Source: Siphonodentalium dalli (lineage: Eukaryota > Mollusca > Scaphopoda > Gadilida > Siphonodentaliidae). Taken from it: a DNA stretch of 64,000 nucleotides. The notes beneath the pieces were generated by a model. That model searched no databases and had not been told where the DNA came from. It saw nothing but the letters and a program-made list of their open reading frames with translations. How positions within the stretch are numbered: position 1 is the stretch's first letter; the number at the start of each line of letters is the position of its first letter. Both the position numbers and the translations under genes were made by a program. Below are positions 34,381 through 48,811 of the stretch, piece after piece. The stretch is from positions 205,770,750 through 205,834,749 of the forward strand of contig CP136069.1 in the NCBI GenBank assembly GCA_032622095.1, given 5' to 3'.

Positions 34381-35852
34381 ATGGATCTGTTTAAAGGGAT
34401 AACCACTAAACTCATGAAGGAAACAATTGAAACCATAGCTCCGGCATTGAAACATATATTTAACCTCTCATTTGAACAAGGAATTGTCCCAGAAAAGATG
34501 AAAATAGCAAAGGTTGTTCCAATACCAAAAAATAACAATGCACACGAAATTACAGACCAATCAGCATCCTACCTACTTTTTCCAAGCTATTAGAACGAAT
34601 AATGCAAAAACGCCTAATAGATTTTTTAACTGAGCACGATATTTTGTACAAGCACCAATATGGCTTCCGTCCAAACCACTCTACTTTTCATCCAATCGTA
34701 CATCTTCTCGACCAAATAGCCAATAACAATGATAAAACAACCAGGGATTCAACAATAGCACTATTCCTAGACCTCTCTAAAGCATTTGACACTATAAATC
34801 ATGATATATTAATTTCAAAATTATATCATTACGGGATAAGGGGTACTGCCCTATCTTGGTTCCAAAGCTATCTAGACAACAGACGACAATATGTTGAACT
34901 ACAGGGAAATAAATCCAAACTAATTGACATAACGTGCGGAGTCACTCAAGGCTCCATACTCGGCCCTATAATTTTTTTAATCTACGCTAACGATATGCCA
35001 AACGCGACAAGCATGAATATATTGTCTTACGCAGATGATACCACCTTAATGACTAGCGGGGATAACGGTACTCAAATTGAAAGCTATGTGAACAATGAAC
35101 TACGTAATATATACACCTGGTGTTGCTGCAATAAGCTTTCTATAAACTCAGAAAAGAGCAATTATATGCTCATGCACCCGGAAAATAACGACACCAAATG
35201 GAGCACTATGAAAATTCTCTTAAATAACACAGAATTGAAAAGTATTGGAAATCGTGAGCACGAAACCTCAACGAAATTTTTAGGCATTCACATAGATGAA
35301 AATCTATCATTTAAGAAACACATATCATCTGTCTGCTCCAAATTAGCGCACGCCATATATCATATAAACAAAGTCAAAAACTTTTTCCCAGGCATCGCCC
35401 TTAAAACGTTATATTATGCCCTAATCCAAAGTCACTTGGTATATGGAATCCAGATATGGGGCCATGTTCCCGAGGTAAAACGAGTTTTTTTACTACAAAA
35501 AAGAGCAATACGAATTGTGTGTAATAAAAAATACAGGAGCCATACCGAACCTTTGTTTAAAAAAGAGAATATCTTGAAAGTATGCGACCCCCACAAAGTC
35601 CATACTACCCTATTCATGCATGACTGGTATTACAACCGCCTGCCTGAATCCTTTTCCCAAATGTTCACTAAACGTATTGCCGGACCGGATACTAGACAAC
35701 AGCGCCCATTATTTCTCAAAACCCCGAGAACCTCCTTTTCTGAACAGCTACCATTTCATGCATTCCCAACCTCATGGAACAACTTAGATAACACTTTGAC
35801 TAAAAATCAAAGTAGGCACGTATTCAAAAACACATCACAGAGAAAACAATAA
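34381..35852 (+). pseudogene. reverse transcriptase of the non-LTR element, frameshifted
   Basis: The protein starts mid-domain (KGITTKLMKETIETIAPALK ... KVVPIPK). About 34548-34555 a one-base loss shifts frame: before it the frame ends HEI, and after it the reading continues NYRPISILPTFSKLLERIMQ in the frame of 34602-35852. Conserved RT blocks follow. These are YGFRPNHST, LFLDLSKAFDTINHDILISK, GVTQGSILGP (T replaces the usual P of GVPQGS), and SYADDTTL with the catalytic ADD. FLGIHIDENLSFKKHI then marks the thumb/post-RT region. The C-terminus (QIWGHVPE, LLQKRAIRI) is typical of Jockey/CR1-related proteins. 5' truncation and the frameshift mean it cannot move itself. The catalytic block itself looks intact, so the insertion is not very old. 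Confidence 0.9.
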
Positions 35853-36303
35853 GCGCATATTCTAACGATATCAAATGCAAGAATCGAGGATGTCCAGACT
35901 GCCCCAAGAACGTACCCCGTTAAGTATACATATAACACGTTCAACGTCAATCTATACGAATCAGTAGTCCCTGTAACCTCATCCGCCAAACATACTACCC
36001 GATCATCTGAATTTGAACCATATACACGGTATTGAACATCCCTCGGGTAGTATCCATTTTCACACACTCTTAAACTAAGCCCCAAACTCATAAATTACAT
36101 ATACACAATATGTGCACGGCTCACCCAAATGCCATCTTATTATAAGTTATTACTTTCTATATTTACCATACTGGGGATGGCAGGAAGACAGTCTTGCCAG
36201 ATTATGCCATCCCCCACAATATACGACAGAATAATCCATAATTGTTATCATTATTATGTAATATGTATGTGTATTGAAATAAAATATCCTATCCTATCCT
36301 ATC
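34381..36303 (+). mobile_element. 5'-truncated non-LTR retrotransposon (Jockey/CR1-like)
   Basis: It comprises a reverse-transcriptase region, a ~450-bp 3' UTR and a tail AAATAAAATATCCTATCCTA(TCCTA)n ending near 36303. The endonuclease region and first frame are absent, as in most 5'-truncated insertions. The 3' UTR block GGCAGGAAGACAGTCTTGCC ... CTATGCCA-like, and the (TATCC)n tail, match the short copy at 8812-8933. A repetitive rather than poly-A tail is known for CR1-type elements. Confidence 0.85.
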
Positions 36304-36534
36304 CTTAATTATATGTGTTTCTTTAAAGATATTTAACGACATACTTGTTTATTACCAATACCTATTTTCACTGCTTTGTGGTTATCTAATATGTTTCTTT
36401 CGTCGTGGCAAGGATAGAGTTGCGGCCATTTTGACAGCCATTTCATGTTCGCAATTGTATTATTTTCTGCCCATGTCACTCTATTTTGCTTCCGTACTCT
36501 AATTTCGCACAAACTGGCATAACATCATTCTGAT

Positions 36535-36972
36535 GCCACGATATATCGTATAATGACTTATTGCTGATGCCACGATATATCGTATAATGACTTATTTCTG
36601 ATGCCACGATATATCGTATAATGACTTATTGCTGATGCCACGATATATCGTATAATGACTTATTTCTGATGCCACGATATATCGTATAATGACTTATTTC
36701 TGATGACACGATATATCGTATAATGACTTATTTCTGATGCCACGATATATCGTATAATGACTTATTTCTGATGCCACGATATATCGTATAATGACTTATT
36801 TCTGATGCCACGATATATCGTATAATGACTTATTTCTGATGCCACGATATATCGTATAATGACTTATTTCTGATGCCACGATATATCGTATAATGACTTA
36901 TTTCTGATGCCACGATATATCGTATAGTGACTTATTTCTGATGCCACGATATATCGTATAATGACTTATTTC
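36535..36972. repeat. 34-bp tandem repeat, ~13 copies, with internal palindrome
   Basis: The unit is CTGATGCCACGATATATCGT plus ATAATGACTTATTT. Each unit contains the self-complementary ACGATATATCGT. Copies differ mainly by ATTT/ATTG at the unit end. Confidence 0.97.
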
Positions 36973-37191
36973 GAGAACTGGTGTCGCCCAAAAGATGTAT
37001 ATAACATAGAACGTTCTCTATTATGATAATTGTACTCGATTTAAACTTTAAAATGATGGATGTTTTTGTGTGGATTGTCACTATGCCCGTGCCATACAAA
37101 TGTTAGTAATTACAAATGTTTGTCATTTCTATTTGCCCGATAAGTTGAACATAACCTAAGGCAATTTGGACAAATTGTATGTCAAACCGAA

Positions 37192-37650
37192 AAGCGGATC
37201 TTTGAAGGCCCACTTAAATTTCAAATGCCCTGATCACATTATATACAACATATTCCATATTATGTACCGTTTGAAATGGAAGCTTCAAAACATTGTATTT
37301 TCAACGTATCCGGTCGAATAAACTGTGAAAATGTTGTTTTTGTCAAGGTACCGAACCTGTGATATGTGCTTAATTTCGATCTGATACTGCTAGTATATTA
37401 TTCTCAATGGAAGGGGAATAGCTATACCTCTTAGTTGTGAATTATGATGTATTCTGTGGTAATTGACGGGGGATACGTTGGTGTGAATCTGAGAATCTCG
37501 GTCACTTTGTGGACAATCCTAAGCCACAGCTGTTCAATATTCCGGTAGAATATATATATTTTTGGTTTCTCTTCCAAATGATATATAACATTGAATATGT
37601 TGTATATAATGTGATCTGACCATTCGAAGATTAAGAGGGCCTTTAATTAA
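37192..37650 (-). mobile_element. family-C TIR element, copy 3 (best preserved)
   Basis: The ends at about 37199-37280 and 37568-37645 are inverted repeats of about 75 bp. Both contain TGATCACATTATATACAACA-like sequence and an 'aaatg.tatataacat' block. The ~290-bp interior contains TTTTTGTCAAGGTACCGAAC and TGGACAATCCTAAGCCACAG, which are shared in inverse orientation with 10205-10626 and 21340-21770. It is non-coding, so non-autonomous. Confidence 0.7.
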
Positions 37651-37673
37651 ATGTTTAGATTAAACCTAGTAAA

Positions 37674-38137
37674 TTAACCCTTTCACTGCCAGGTCCGATT
37701 TTTGTATCAACCCATATACCCTGTGCCAATGCATTCTCTTATATATGCGAGTCGACCATAGGTCGCCTCGCATATATAAGAGAATGCATTGGCCTAACAA
37801 TTTTTCATCATTTGTTATTATGTTTTACAATTTTTCTTATATTCTTTAACAGACTTATTTTGTAGGTTTAGTGCCAGGGAATCTTACGTTTTTCATGGGC
37901 ATCAAAATTATTACTATGAATACTTGGTGATAGTTTTGAGTTATAACATACCCCTAAGGATTTATCCAGTTTGTTTTTAAATTCGCTATAGCATGCTTAA
38001 GCATACCCAAAAAAAATTCAACCCAAAAAAATCTAAACAAAAAAGATTTTTATAATTTTTTATATTTTTTTTAGGGCCGATTTTACAGACCGTAAATTAG
38101 GGCCGATGAGATCGGTTCCTGGCACTGAAAGGGTTAA
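37674..38137. mobile_element. piggyBac-like MITE, family B, copy 2
   Basis: TTAACCCTTTCACTGCC and GGCACTGAAAGGGTTAA with TTAA at both ends. It carries one 69-bp palindrome (37725-37793) preceded by TACCCTGTGCC and followed by part of the AT-rich core, with the same junction as in copy 1. It ends 30 bp before the 27-bp satellite. Confidence 0.9.
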
Positions 38138-38167
38138 TGCTGTTGTCAACAGCCGAGTCCATCGAAA

Positions 38168-41100
38168 CACCTGTATATCAGCTCATCTAATAAACACCTG
38201 TGTATCAGCTCATCTAATAAACACCTGTATATCAGCTCATCTAATAAACACATGTATATCAGCTCATCTAATAAACACCTGTATATCAGCTCATCTAATA
38301 AACACCTGTATATCAGCTCATCTAATAAACACCTGTATATCAGATCATCTAATAAACACCTGTATATCAGCTCATCTAATAAACACCTGTATATCATCTC
38401 ATCTAATAAACACCTGTATATCAGCTCATCTAATAAACACCTGTATATCAGCTCATCTAATAAACACCTGTATATCATCTCATCTAATAAACACCTGTAT
38501 ATCAGCTCATCTAATAAACACCTGTATATCAGCTTATCTAATAAAGACCTGTATATCAGCTCATCTAATAAACACCTGTATATCAGCTCATCTAATAAAC
38601 ACCTGTATATCAGCTCATCTAATAAACACCTGTATATCAGCTCATCTAATAAACACCTGTATATCAGCTCATCTAATAAACACCTGTATATCAGCTCATC
38701 TAATAAACACCTGTATATCAGCTCATCTAATAAACACCTGTATATCAGCCATCTAATAAACACCCGTCTATCAGCTCATCTAATAAACACCTGTATATCA
38801 GCTCATCTAATAAACACCTTTATATCAGCTCATTTAATAAACACCTGTATATCGGCTCATCTAATAAACAGCTATATATCAGCTCATCTAATAAACACCT
38901 GTATATCAGCTCATTTAATAAACACCTGTATATCAGCTCATCTAATAAACACCTGTATATCAGCTCATCTAATAAACACCTGTATATCAGCTCATCTAAT
39001 AAACACCTGTATATCAGCTCATCTAATAAACACCTGTATATCAGCTCATCTAATAAACACCTGTATATCAGCTCATCTAATAAACACCTGTATATCAGCT
39101 CATCTAATAAACACCTGTATATCAGCCATCTAATAAACACCTGTATATCAGCTCATCTAATAAACACCTGTATATCAGCTCATCTAATAAACACCTGTAT
39201 ATCAGCTCATTTAATAAACACCTGTATATCAGCTCATCTAATAAACACCCGTGTAAAAGCTCATCTAATAAACACCTGTATATCAGCTCATCTAATAAAC
39301 ACCTGTATATCAGCTCATCTAATAAACACCTGTAAATCAGCTCATCTAATAAACACATGTATATCAGCTCATCTAATAAATACCTCTATATCAGCTCATC
39401 TAATAAACACATGTATATCAGCTCATCTAATAAACACCTGTATATCAGCTCATCTAATAAACACCTGTATATCAGCTCATCTAATAAATACCTGTATATC
39501 AGCTCATATAATAAACACCTGTATATCAGCCATCTAATAAACACCTGTATATCAGCTCATCTAATAAACACCTGTATATCAGCTCATCTAATAAACACCT
39601 GTATATCAGCTCATCTAATAAACACCTGTATAGCAGCTCATCTAATAAACACCTGTATATCAGCTCATCTAATAAACACCTGTATATCAGCTCATCTAAT
39701 AAACACCTGTATATCAGCTCATCTAATAAACACCTGTATATCAGCTCATCTAATAAACACCTGTATATCAGCTCATCTAATAAACACCTGTATGTCAGCT
39801 CATCTAATAAACACCTGTATATCAGCTCATCTAATAAACACCTGTATATCAGCCATCTAATAAACACCTGTATATCAGCTCATCTAATAAACACCTGTAT
39901 ATCAGCTCATCTAATAAACACCTGTATATCAGATCATCTAATAAACACCTGTATATCAGCTCATCTAATAAACACCTGTATATCATCTCATCTAATAAAC
40001 ACCTGTATATCAGCTCATCTAATAAACACCTGTATATCAGCTCATCTAATAAACACCTGTATATCATCTCATCTAATAAACACCTGTATATCAGCTCATC
40101 TAATAAACACCTGTATATCAGCTTATCTAATAAAGACCTGTATATCAGCTCATCTAATAAACACCTGTATATCAGCTCATCTAATAAACACCTGTATATC
40201 AGCTCATCTAATAAACACCTGTATATCAGCTCATCTAATAAACACCTGTATATCAGCTCATCTAATAAACACCTGTATATCAGCTCATCTAATAAACACC
40301 TGTATATCAGCTCATCTAATAAACACCTGTATATCAGCTCATCTAATAAACACCTGTATATCAGCCATCTAATAAACACCCGTCTATCAGCTCATCTAAT
40401 AAACACCTGTATATCAGCTCATCTAATAAACACCTTTATATCAGCTCATTTAATAAACACCTGTATATCGGCTCATCTAATAAACAGATATATATCAGCT
40501 CATCTAATAAACACCTGTATATCAGCTCATTTAATAAACACCTGTATATCAGCTCATCTAATAAACACCTGTATATCAGCTCATCTAATAAACACCTGTA
40601 TATCAGCTCATCTAATAAACACCTGTATATCAGCTCATCTAATAAACACCTGTATATCAGCTCATCTAATAAACACCTGTATATCAGCTCATCTAATAAA
40701 CACCTGTATATCAGCTCATCTAATAAACACCTGTATATCAGCCATCTAATAAACACCTGTATATCAGCTCATCTAATAAACACCTGTATATCAGCTCATC
40801 TAATAAACACCTGTATATCAGCTCATTTAATAAACACCTGTATATCAGCTCATCTAATAAACACCCGTGTAAAAGCTCATCTAATAAACACCTGTATATC
40901 AGCTCATCTAATAAACACCTGTATATCAGCTCATCTAATAAACACCTGTAAATCAGCTCATCTAATAAACACATGTATATCAGCTCATCTAATAAATACC
41001 TCTATATCAGCTCATCTAATAAACACATGTATATCAGCTCATCTAATAAACACCTGTATATCAGCTCATCTAATAAACACCTGTATATCAGCTCATCTAA

Positions 41101-44100
41101 TAAATACCTGTATATCAGCTCATATAATAAACACCTGTATATCAGCCATCTAATAAACACCTGTATATCAGCTCATCTAATAAACACCTGTATATCAGCT
41201 CATCTAATAAACACCTGTATATCAGCTCATCTAATAAACACCTGTATAGCAGCTCATCTAATAAACACCTGTATATCAGCTCATCTAATAAACACCTGTA
41301 TATCAGCTCATCTAATAAACACCTGTATATCAGCTCATCTAATAAACACCTGTATATCAGCTCATCTAATAAACACCTGTATATCAGCTCATCTAATAAA
41401 CACCTGTATGTCAGCTCATCTAATAAACACCTGTATATCAGCTCATTTAATAAACACCTGTATAGCAGCTCATCTAATAAACACCTGTATATCAGCTCAT
41501 CTAATAAACACCTGTGTATCAGCTCATCTAATAAACACCTGTATGTCAGCTCATCTAATAAACACCTGTATATCAGCTCATCTAATAAACACCTGTATAT
41601 CAGCTCATCTAATAAACACCTGTATATCAGCTCATCTAATAAACACCTGTATATCAGCTTATATAATAAACACCTGTATATCAGCTCATCTAATAAACAC
41701 CTGTATATCAGCTCATTTAATAAACACCTGTATATCAGATCATCTAATAAACACCTGTATATCATCTCATCTAATAAACACCTGTATATCATCTCATCTA
41801 ATAAACACCTGTATATCAGCTCATCTAATAAACACCTGTATATCAGCTCATCTAATAAACACCTGTATATCATCTCATCTAATAAAAACCTGTATATCAG
41901 CTCATCTAATAAACACCTGTATATCAGCTTATCTAATAAAGATCTGTATATCAGCTCATCTAATAAACACCTGTATATCAGCTCATCTAATAAACACCTG
42001 TATATCAGCTCATCTAATAAACACCTGTATATCAGCTCATCTAATAAACACCTGTATATCAGCTCATCTAATAAACACCTGTATATCAGCTCATCTAATA
42101 AACACCTGTATATCAGCTCATCTAATAAACACCTGTATATCAGCTCATCTAATAAACACCTGTATATCAGCCATCTAATAAACACCCGTCTATCAGCTCA
42201 TCTAATAAACACCTGTATATCAGCTCATCTAATAAACACCTGTATATCAGCTCATTTAATAAACACCTGTATATCGGCTCATCTAATAAACAGCTATATA
42301 TCAACTAATCTAATAAACACCTGCATATCAGCTCATCTAATAAACACCTGTATATCAGATCATCTAATAAACACCTGTATATCAGCTTATCTAATAAACA
42401 CCTGTGTATCAGCTCATCTAATAAACACCTGTATATCAGCTCATCTAATAAACACCTGTATATCAGCTTATCTAATAAACACCTGTGTATCAGCTCATCT
42501 AATAAACACCTGTATATCAGCTAATCTAATAAACACCTGTATATCAGCTAATCTAATAAACACCTGTATATCAGCTCATCTAATAAACACCTGTATATCA
42601 GCTCATCTAATAAACACCTGTATATCAGCTCATCTAATAAACACATGTATATCAGCTTATCTAATAAACACCTGTGTATCAGCTCATCTAATAAACACCT
42701 GTGTATCAGCTCATCTAATAAACACCTGTATATCAGCTCATCTAATAAACACCTGTATATCAGCTCATCTAATAAACACCCGTGTATCAGCTCATCTAAT
42801 AAACACCTGTATATCAGCTCATCTAATAAACACCTGTATATCAGCTCATCTAATAAACACCTGTATATCAGCTCATCTAATAAACACATGTATATCAGCT
42901 CATCTAATAAATACCTCTATATCAGCTCATCTAATAAACACATGTATATCAGCTCATATAATAACACCTGTATATCAGCTCATCTAATAAACACCTGTAT
43001 ATCAGCTCATCTAATAAATACCTGTATATCAGCTCATATAATAAACACCTGTATATCAGCCATCTAATAAAGACCTGTATATCAGCTCATCTAATAAACA
43101 CCTGTATATCAGCTCATCTAATAAACACCTGTATATCAGCTCATCTAATAAACACCTGTATATCAGCCATCTAATAAACACCCGTCTATCAGCTCATCTA
43201 ATAAACACCTGTATATCAGCTCATCTAATAAACACCTTTATATCAGCTCATTTAATAAACACCTGTATATCGGCTCATCTAATAAACAGCTATATATCAG
43301 CTCATCTAATAAACACCTGTATATCAGCTCATTTAATAAACACCTGTATATCAGCTCATCTAATAAACACCTGTATATCAGCTCATCTAATAAACACCTG
43401 TATATCAGCTCATCTAATAAACACCTGTATATCAGCTCATCTAATAAACACCTGTATATCAGCTCATCTAATAAACACCTGTATATCAGCTCATCTAATA
43501 AACACCTGTATATCAGCTCATCTAATAAACACCTGTATATCAGCCATCTAATAAACACCTGTATATCAGCTCATCTAATAAACACCTGTATATCAGCTCA
43601 TCTAATAAACACCTGTATATCAGCTCATTTAATAAACACCTGTATATCAGCTCATCTAATAAACACCCGTGTAAAAGCTCATCTAATAAACACCTGTATA
43701 TCAGCTCATCTAATAAACACCTGTATATCAGCTCATCTAATAAACACCTGTAAATCAGCTCATCTAATAAACACATGTATATCAGCTCATCTAATAAATA
43801 CCTCTATATCAGCTCATCTAATAAACACATGTATATCAGCTCATCTAATAAACACCTGTATATCAGCTCATCTAATAAACACCTGTATATCAGCTCATCT
43901 AATAAATACCTGTATATCAGCTCATATAATAAACACCTGTATATCAGCCATCTAATAAACACCTGTATATCAGCTCATCTAATAAACACCTGTATATCAG
44001 CTCATCTAATAAACACCTGTATATCAGCTCATCTAATAAACACCTGTATAGCAGCTCATCTAATAAACACCTGTATATCAGCTCATCTAATAAACACCTG

Positions 44101-47100
44101 TATATCAGCTCATCTAATAAACACCTGTATATCAGCTCATCTAATAAACACCTGTATATCAGCTCATCTAATAAACACCTGTATATCAGCTCATCTAATA
44201 AACACCTGTATGTCAGCTCATCTAATAAACACCTGTATATCAGCTCATCTAATAAACACCTGTATATCAGCCATCTAATAAACACCTGTATATCAGCTCA
44301 TCTAATAAACACCTGTATATCAGCTCATCTAATAAACACCTGTATATCAGATCATCTAATAAACACCTGTATATCAGCTCATCTAATAAACACCTGTATA
44401 TCATCTCATCTAATAAACACCTGTATATCAGCTCATCTAATAAACACCTGTATATCAGCTCATCTAATAAACACCTGTATATCATCTCATCTAATAAACA
44501 CCTGTATATCAGCTCATCTAATAAACACCTGTATATCAGCTTATCTAATAAAGACCTGTATATCAGCTCATCTAATAAACACCTGTATATCAGCTCATCT
44601 AATAAACACCTGTATATCAGCTCATCTAATAAACACCTGTATATCAGCTCATCTAATAAACACCTGTATATCAGCTCATCTAATAAACACCTGTATATCA
44701 GCTCATCTAATAAACACCTGTATATCAGCTCATCTAATAAACACCTGTATATCAGCTCATCTAATAAACACCTGTATATCAGACATCTAATAAACACCCG
44801 TCTATCAGCTCATCTAATAAACACCTGTATATCAGCTCATCTAATAAACACCTTTATATCAGCTCATTTAATAAACACCTGTATATCGGCTCATCTAATA
44901 AACAGCTATATATCAGCTCATCTAATAAACACCTGTATATCAGCTCATTTAATAAACACCTGTATATCAGCTCATCTAATAAACACCTGTATATCAGCTC
45001 ATCTAATAAACACCTGTATATCAGCTCATCTAATAAACACCTGTATATCAGCTCATCTAATAAACACCTGTATATCAGCTCATCTAATAAACACCTGTAT
45101 ATCAGCTCATCTAATAAACACCTGTATATCAGCTCATCTAATAAACACCTGTATATCAGCCATCTAATAAACACCTGTATATCAGCTCATCTAATAAACA
45201 CCTGTATATCAGCTCATCTAATAAACACCTGTATATCAGCTCATTTAATAAACACCTGTATATCAGCTCATCTAATAAACACCCGTGTAAAAGCTCATCT
45301 AATAAACACCTGTATATCAGCTCATCTAATAAACACCTGTATATCAGCTCATCTAATAAACACCTGTAAATCAGCTCATCTAATAAACACATGTATATCA
45401 GCTCATCTAATAAATACCTCTATATCAGCTCATCTAATAAACACATGTATATCAGCTCATCTAATAAACACCTGTATATCAGCTCATCTAATAAACACCT
45501 GTATATCAGCTCATCTAATAAATACCTGTATATCAGCTCATATAATAAACACCTGTATATCAGCCATCTAATAAACACCTGTATATCAGCTCATCTAATA
45601 AACACCTGTATATCAGCTCATCTAATAAACACCTGTATATCAGCTCATCTAATAAACACCTGTATAGCAGCTCATCTAATAAACACCTGTATATCAGCTC
45701 ATCTAATAAACACCTGTATATCAGCTCATCTAATAAACACCTGTATATCAGCTCATCTAATAAACACCTGTATATCAGCTCATCTAATAAACACCTGTAT
45801 ATCAGCTCATCTAATAAACACCTGTATGTCAGCTCATCTAATAAACACCTGTATATCAGCTCATTTAATAAACACCTGTATAGCAGCTCATCTAATAAAC
45901 ACCTGTATATCAGCTCATCTAATAAACACCTGTGTATCAGCTCATCTAATAAACACCTGTATGTCAGCTCATCTAATAAACACCTGTATATCAGCTCATC
46001 TAATAAACACCTGTATATCAGCTCATCTAATAAACACCTGTATATCAGCTCATCTAATAAACACCTGTATATCAGCTTATATAATAAACACCTGTATATC
46101 AGCTCATCTAATAAACACCTGTATATCAGCTCATTTAATAAACACCTGTATATCAGATCATCTAATAAACACCTGTATATCATCTCATCTAATAAACACC
46201 TGTATATCATCTCATCTAATAAACACCTGTATATCAGCTCATCTAATAAACACCTGTATATCAGCTCATCTAATAAACACCTGTATATCATCTCATCTAA
46301 TAAACACCTGTATATCAGCTCATCTAATAAACACCTGTATATCAGCTCATCTAATAAACACCTGTATATCAGCTCATCTAATAAACACCTGTATATCAGC
46401 TCATCTAATAAACACCTGTATATCAGCTCATCTAATAAACACCTGTATATCAGCTCATCTAATAAACACCTGTATATCAGCTCATCTAATAAACACCTGT
46501 ATATCAGCCATCTAATAAACACCCGTCTATCAGCTCATCTAATAAACACCTGTATATCAGCTCATCTAATAAACACCTGTATATCAGCTCATTTAATAAA
46601 CACCTGTATATCGGCTCATCTAATAAACAGCTATATATCAACTAATCTAATAAACACCTGCATATCAGCTCATCTAATAAACACCTGTATATCAGATCAT
46701 CTAATAAACACCTGTATATCAGCTTATCTAATAAACACCTGTGTATCAGCTCATCTAATAAACACCTGTATATCAGCTCATCTAATAAACACCTGTATAT
46801 CAGCTTATCTAATAAACACCTGTGTATCAGCTCATCTAATAAACACCTGTATATCAGCTAATCTAATAAACACCTGTATATCAGCTAATCTAATAAACAC
46901 CTGTATATCAGCTCATCTAATAAACACCTGTATATCAGCTCATCTAATAAACACCTGTATATCAGCTCATCTAATAAACACATGTATATCAGCTTATCTA
47001 ATAAACACCTGTGTATCAGCTCATCTAATAAACACCTGTGTATCAGCTCATCTAATAAACACCTGTATATCAGCTCATCTAATAAACACCTGTATATCAG

Positions 47101-48811
47101 CTCATCTAATAAACACCCGTGTATCAGCTCATCTAATAAACACCTGTATATCAGCTCATCTAATAAACACCTGTATATCAGCTCATCTAATAAACACCTG
47201 TATATCAGCTCATCTAATAAACACATGTATATCAGCTCATCTAATAAATACCTCTATATCAGCTCATCTAATAAACACATGTATATCAGCTCATATAATA
47301 ACACCTGTATATCAGCTCATCTAATAAACACCTGTATATCAGCTCATCTAATAAATACCTGTATATCAGCTCATATAATAAACACCTGTATATCAGCCAT
47401 CTAATAAAGACCTGTATATCAGCTCATCTAATAAACACCTGTATATCAGCTCATCTAATAAACACCTGTATATCAGCTCATCTAATAAACACCTGTAAAG
47501 CAGCTCATCTAATAAACACCTGTATATCAGCTCATCTAATAAACACCTGTATATCAGCTCATCTAATAAACACCTGTATATCAGCTCATCTAATAAACAC
47601 CTGTATATCAGCTCATCTAATAAACACCTGTATATCAGCTCATCTAATAAACACCTGTATGTCAGCTCATCTAATAAACACCTGTATATCAGCTCATTTA
47701 ATAAACACCTGTATAGCAGCTCATCTAATAATCACCTGTATATCAGCTCATCTAATAAACACCTGTATATCAGCTCATCTAATAAACACCTGTATGTCAG
47801 CTCATCTAATAAACACCTGTATATCAGCTCATCTAATAAACACCTGTATATCAGCTCATCTAATAAACACCTGTATATCAGCTCATCTAATAAACACCTG
47901 TATATCAGCTATCTAATAAACACCTGTATATCAGCTTATATAATAAACACCTGTATATCAGCTCATCTAATAAACACCTGTATATCAGCTCATTTAATAA
48001 ACACCTGTATATCAGATCATCTAATAAACACCTGTATATCATCTCATCTAATAAACACCTGTATATCGGCTCATCTAATAAACAGCTATATATCAGCTCA
48101 TCTAATAAACACCTGTATATCAGCTCATCTAATAAACACCTGTATATCAGATCATCTAATAAACACCTGTATATCAGCTTATATAATAAACACCTGTGTA
48201 TCAGCTCATCTAATAAACACCTGTATATCAGCTCATTTAATAAACACCTGTATATCAGATCATCTAATAAACACCTGTATATCATCTCATCTAATAAACA
48301 CCTGTATATCGGCTCATCTAATAAACACCTGTATATCAGCTCATCTAATAAACACCTGTATATCAGCTCATCTAATAGACACCTGTATATCAGCTCATCT
48401 AATAAACACCTGTATATCAGCTTATATAATAAACACCTGTATGTCAGTTCATCTAATAAACACCTGTATATCAGCTCATCTAATAAACACCTGTATATCA
48501 GCTCATCTAATAAACACCTGTATATCAGGTCATCTAATAAACACCCGTGTATCAGCTCATCTAATAACCACCTGTATATCAGCTCATTTAATAAACACCT
48601 GTATATCAGCTCATATAATAAACACATGTATATCAGCTCATCTAATAAACACCTGTATATCAGCTCATATAATAAACACCTGTATATCAGCTCATCTAAT
48701 AAACACCTGTATATCATCTCATCTAATAAACACCTGTATATCAGCTCATCTAATAAACACCTGTATATCATCTCATCTAATAAACACCTGTATATCAGCT
48801 TATCTAATATA
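38168..48811. repeat. 27-bp satellite, ~394 units, with nested higher-order repeats
   Basis: The consensus is CACCTGTATATCAGCTCATC plus TAATAAA. Single-base deletions (CAGCCATCT for CAGCTCATCT) act as landmarks. The same landmark pattern recurs at offsets of 1,616 bp (38748 and 40364; 43166 and about 44783), equal to 60 units minus four bases. It also recurs at 4,418 bp (38748 and 43166), or 4,337 bp (42170 and 46507), which is exactly three units shorter. Because 27 is divisible by three, frames stay open on both strands (INTCISAHL / YRCLLDELI). No start, splice or conservation signal supports protein coding. The last ~1 kb (47.9-48.8 kb) is the most variable. Confidence 0.98.
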
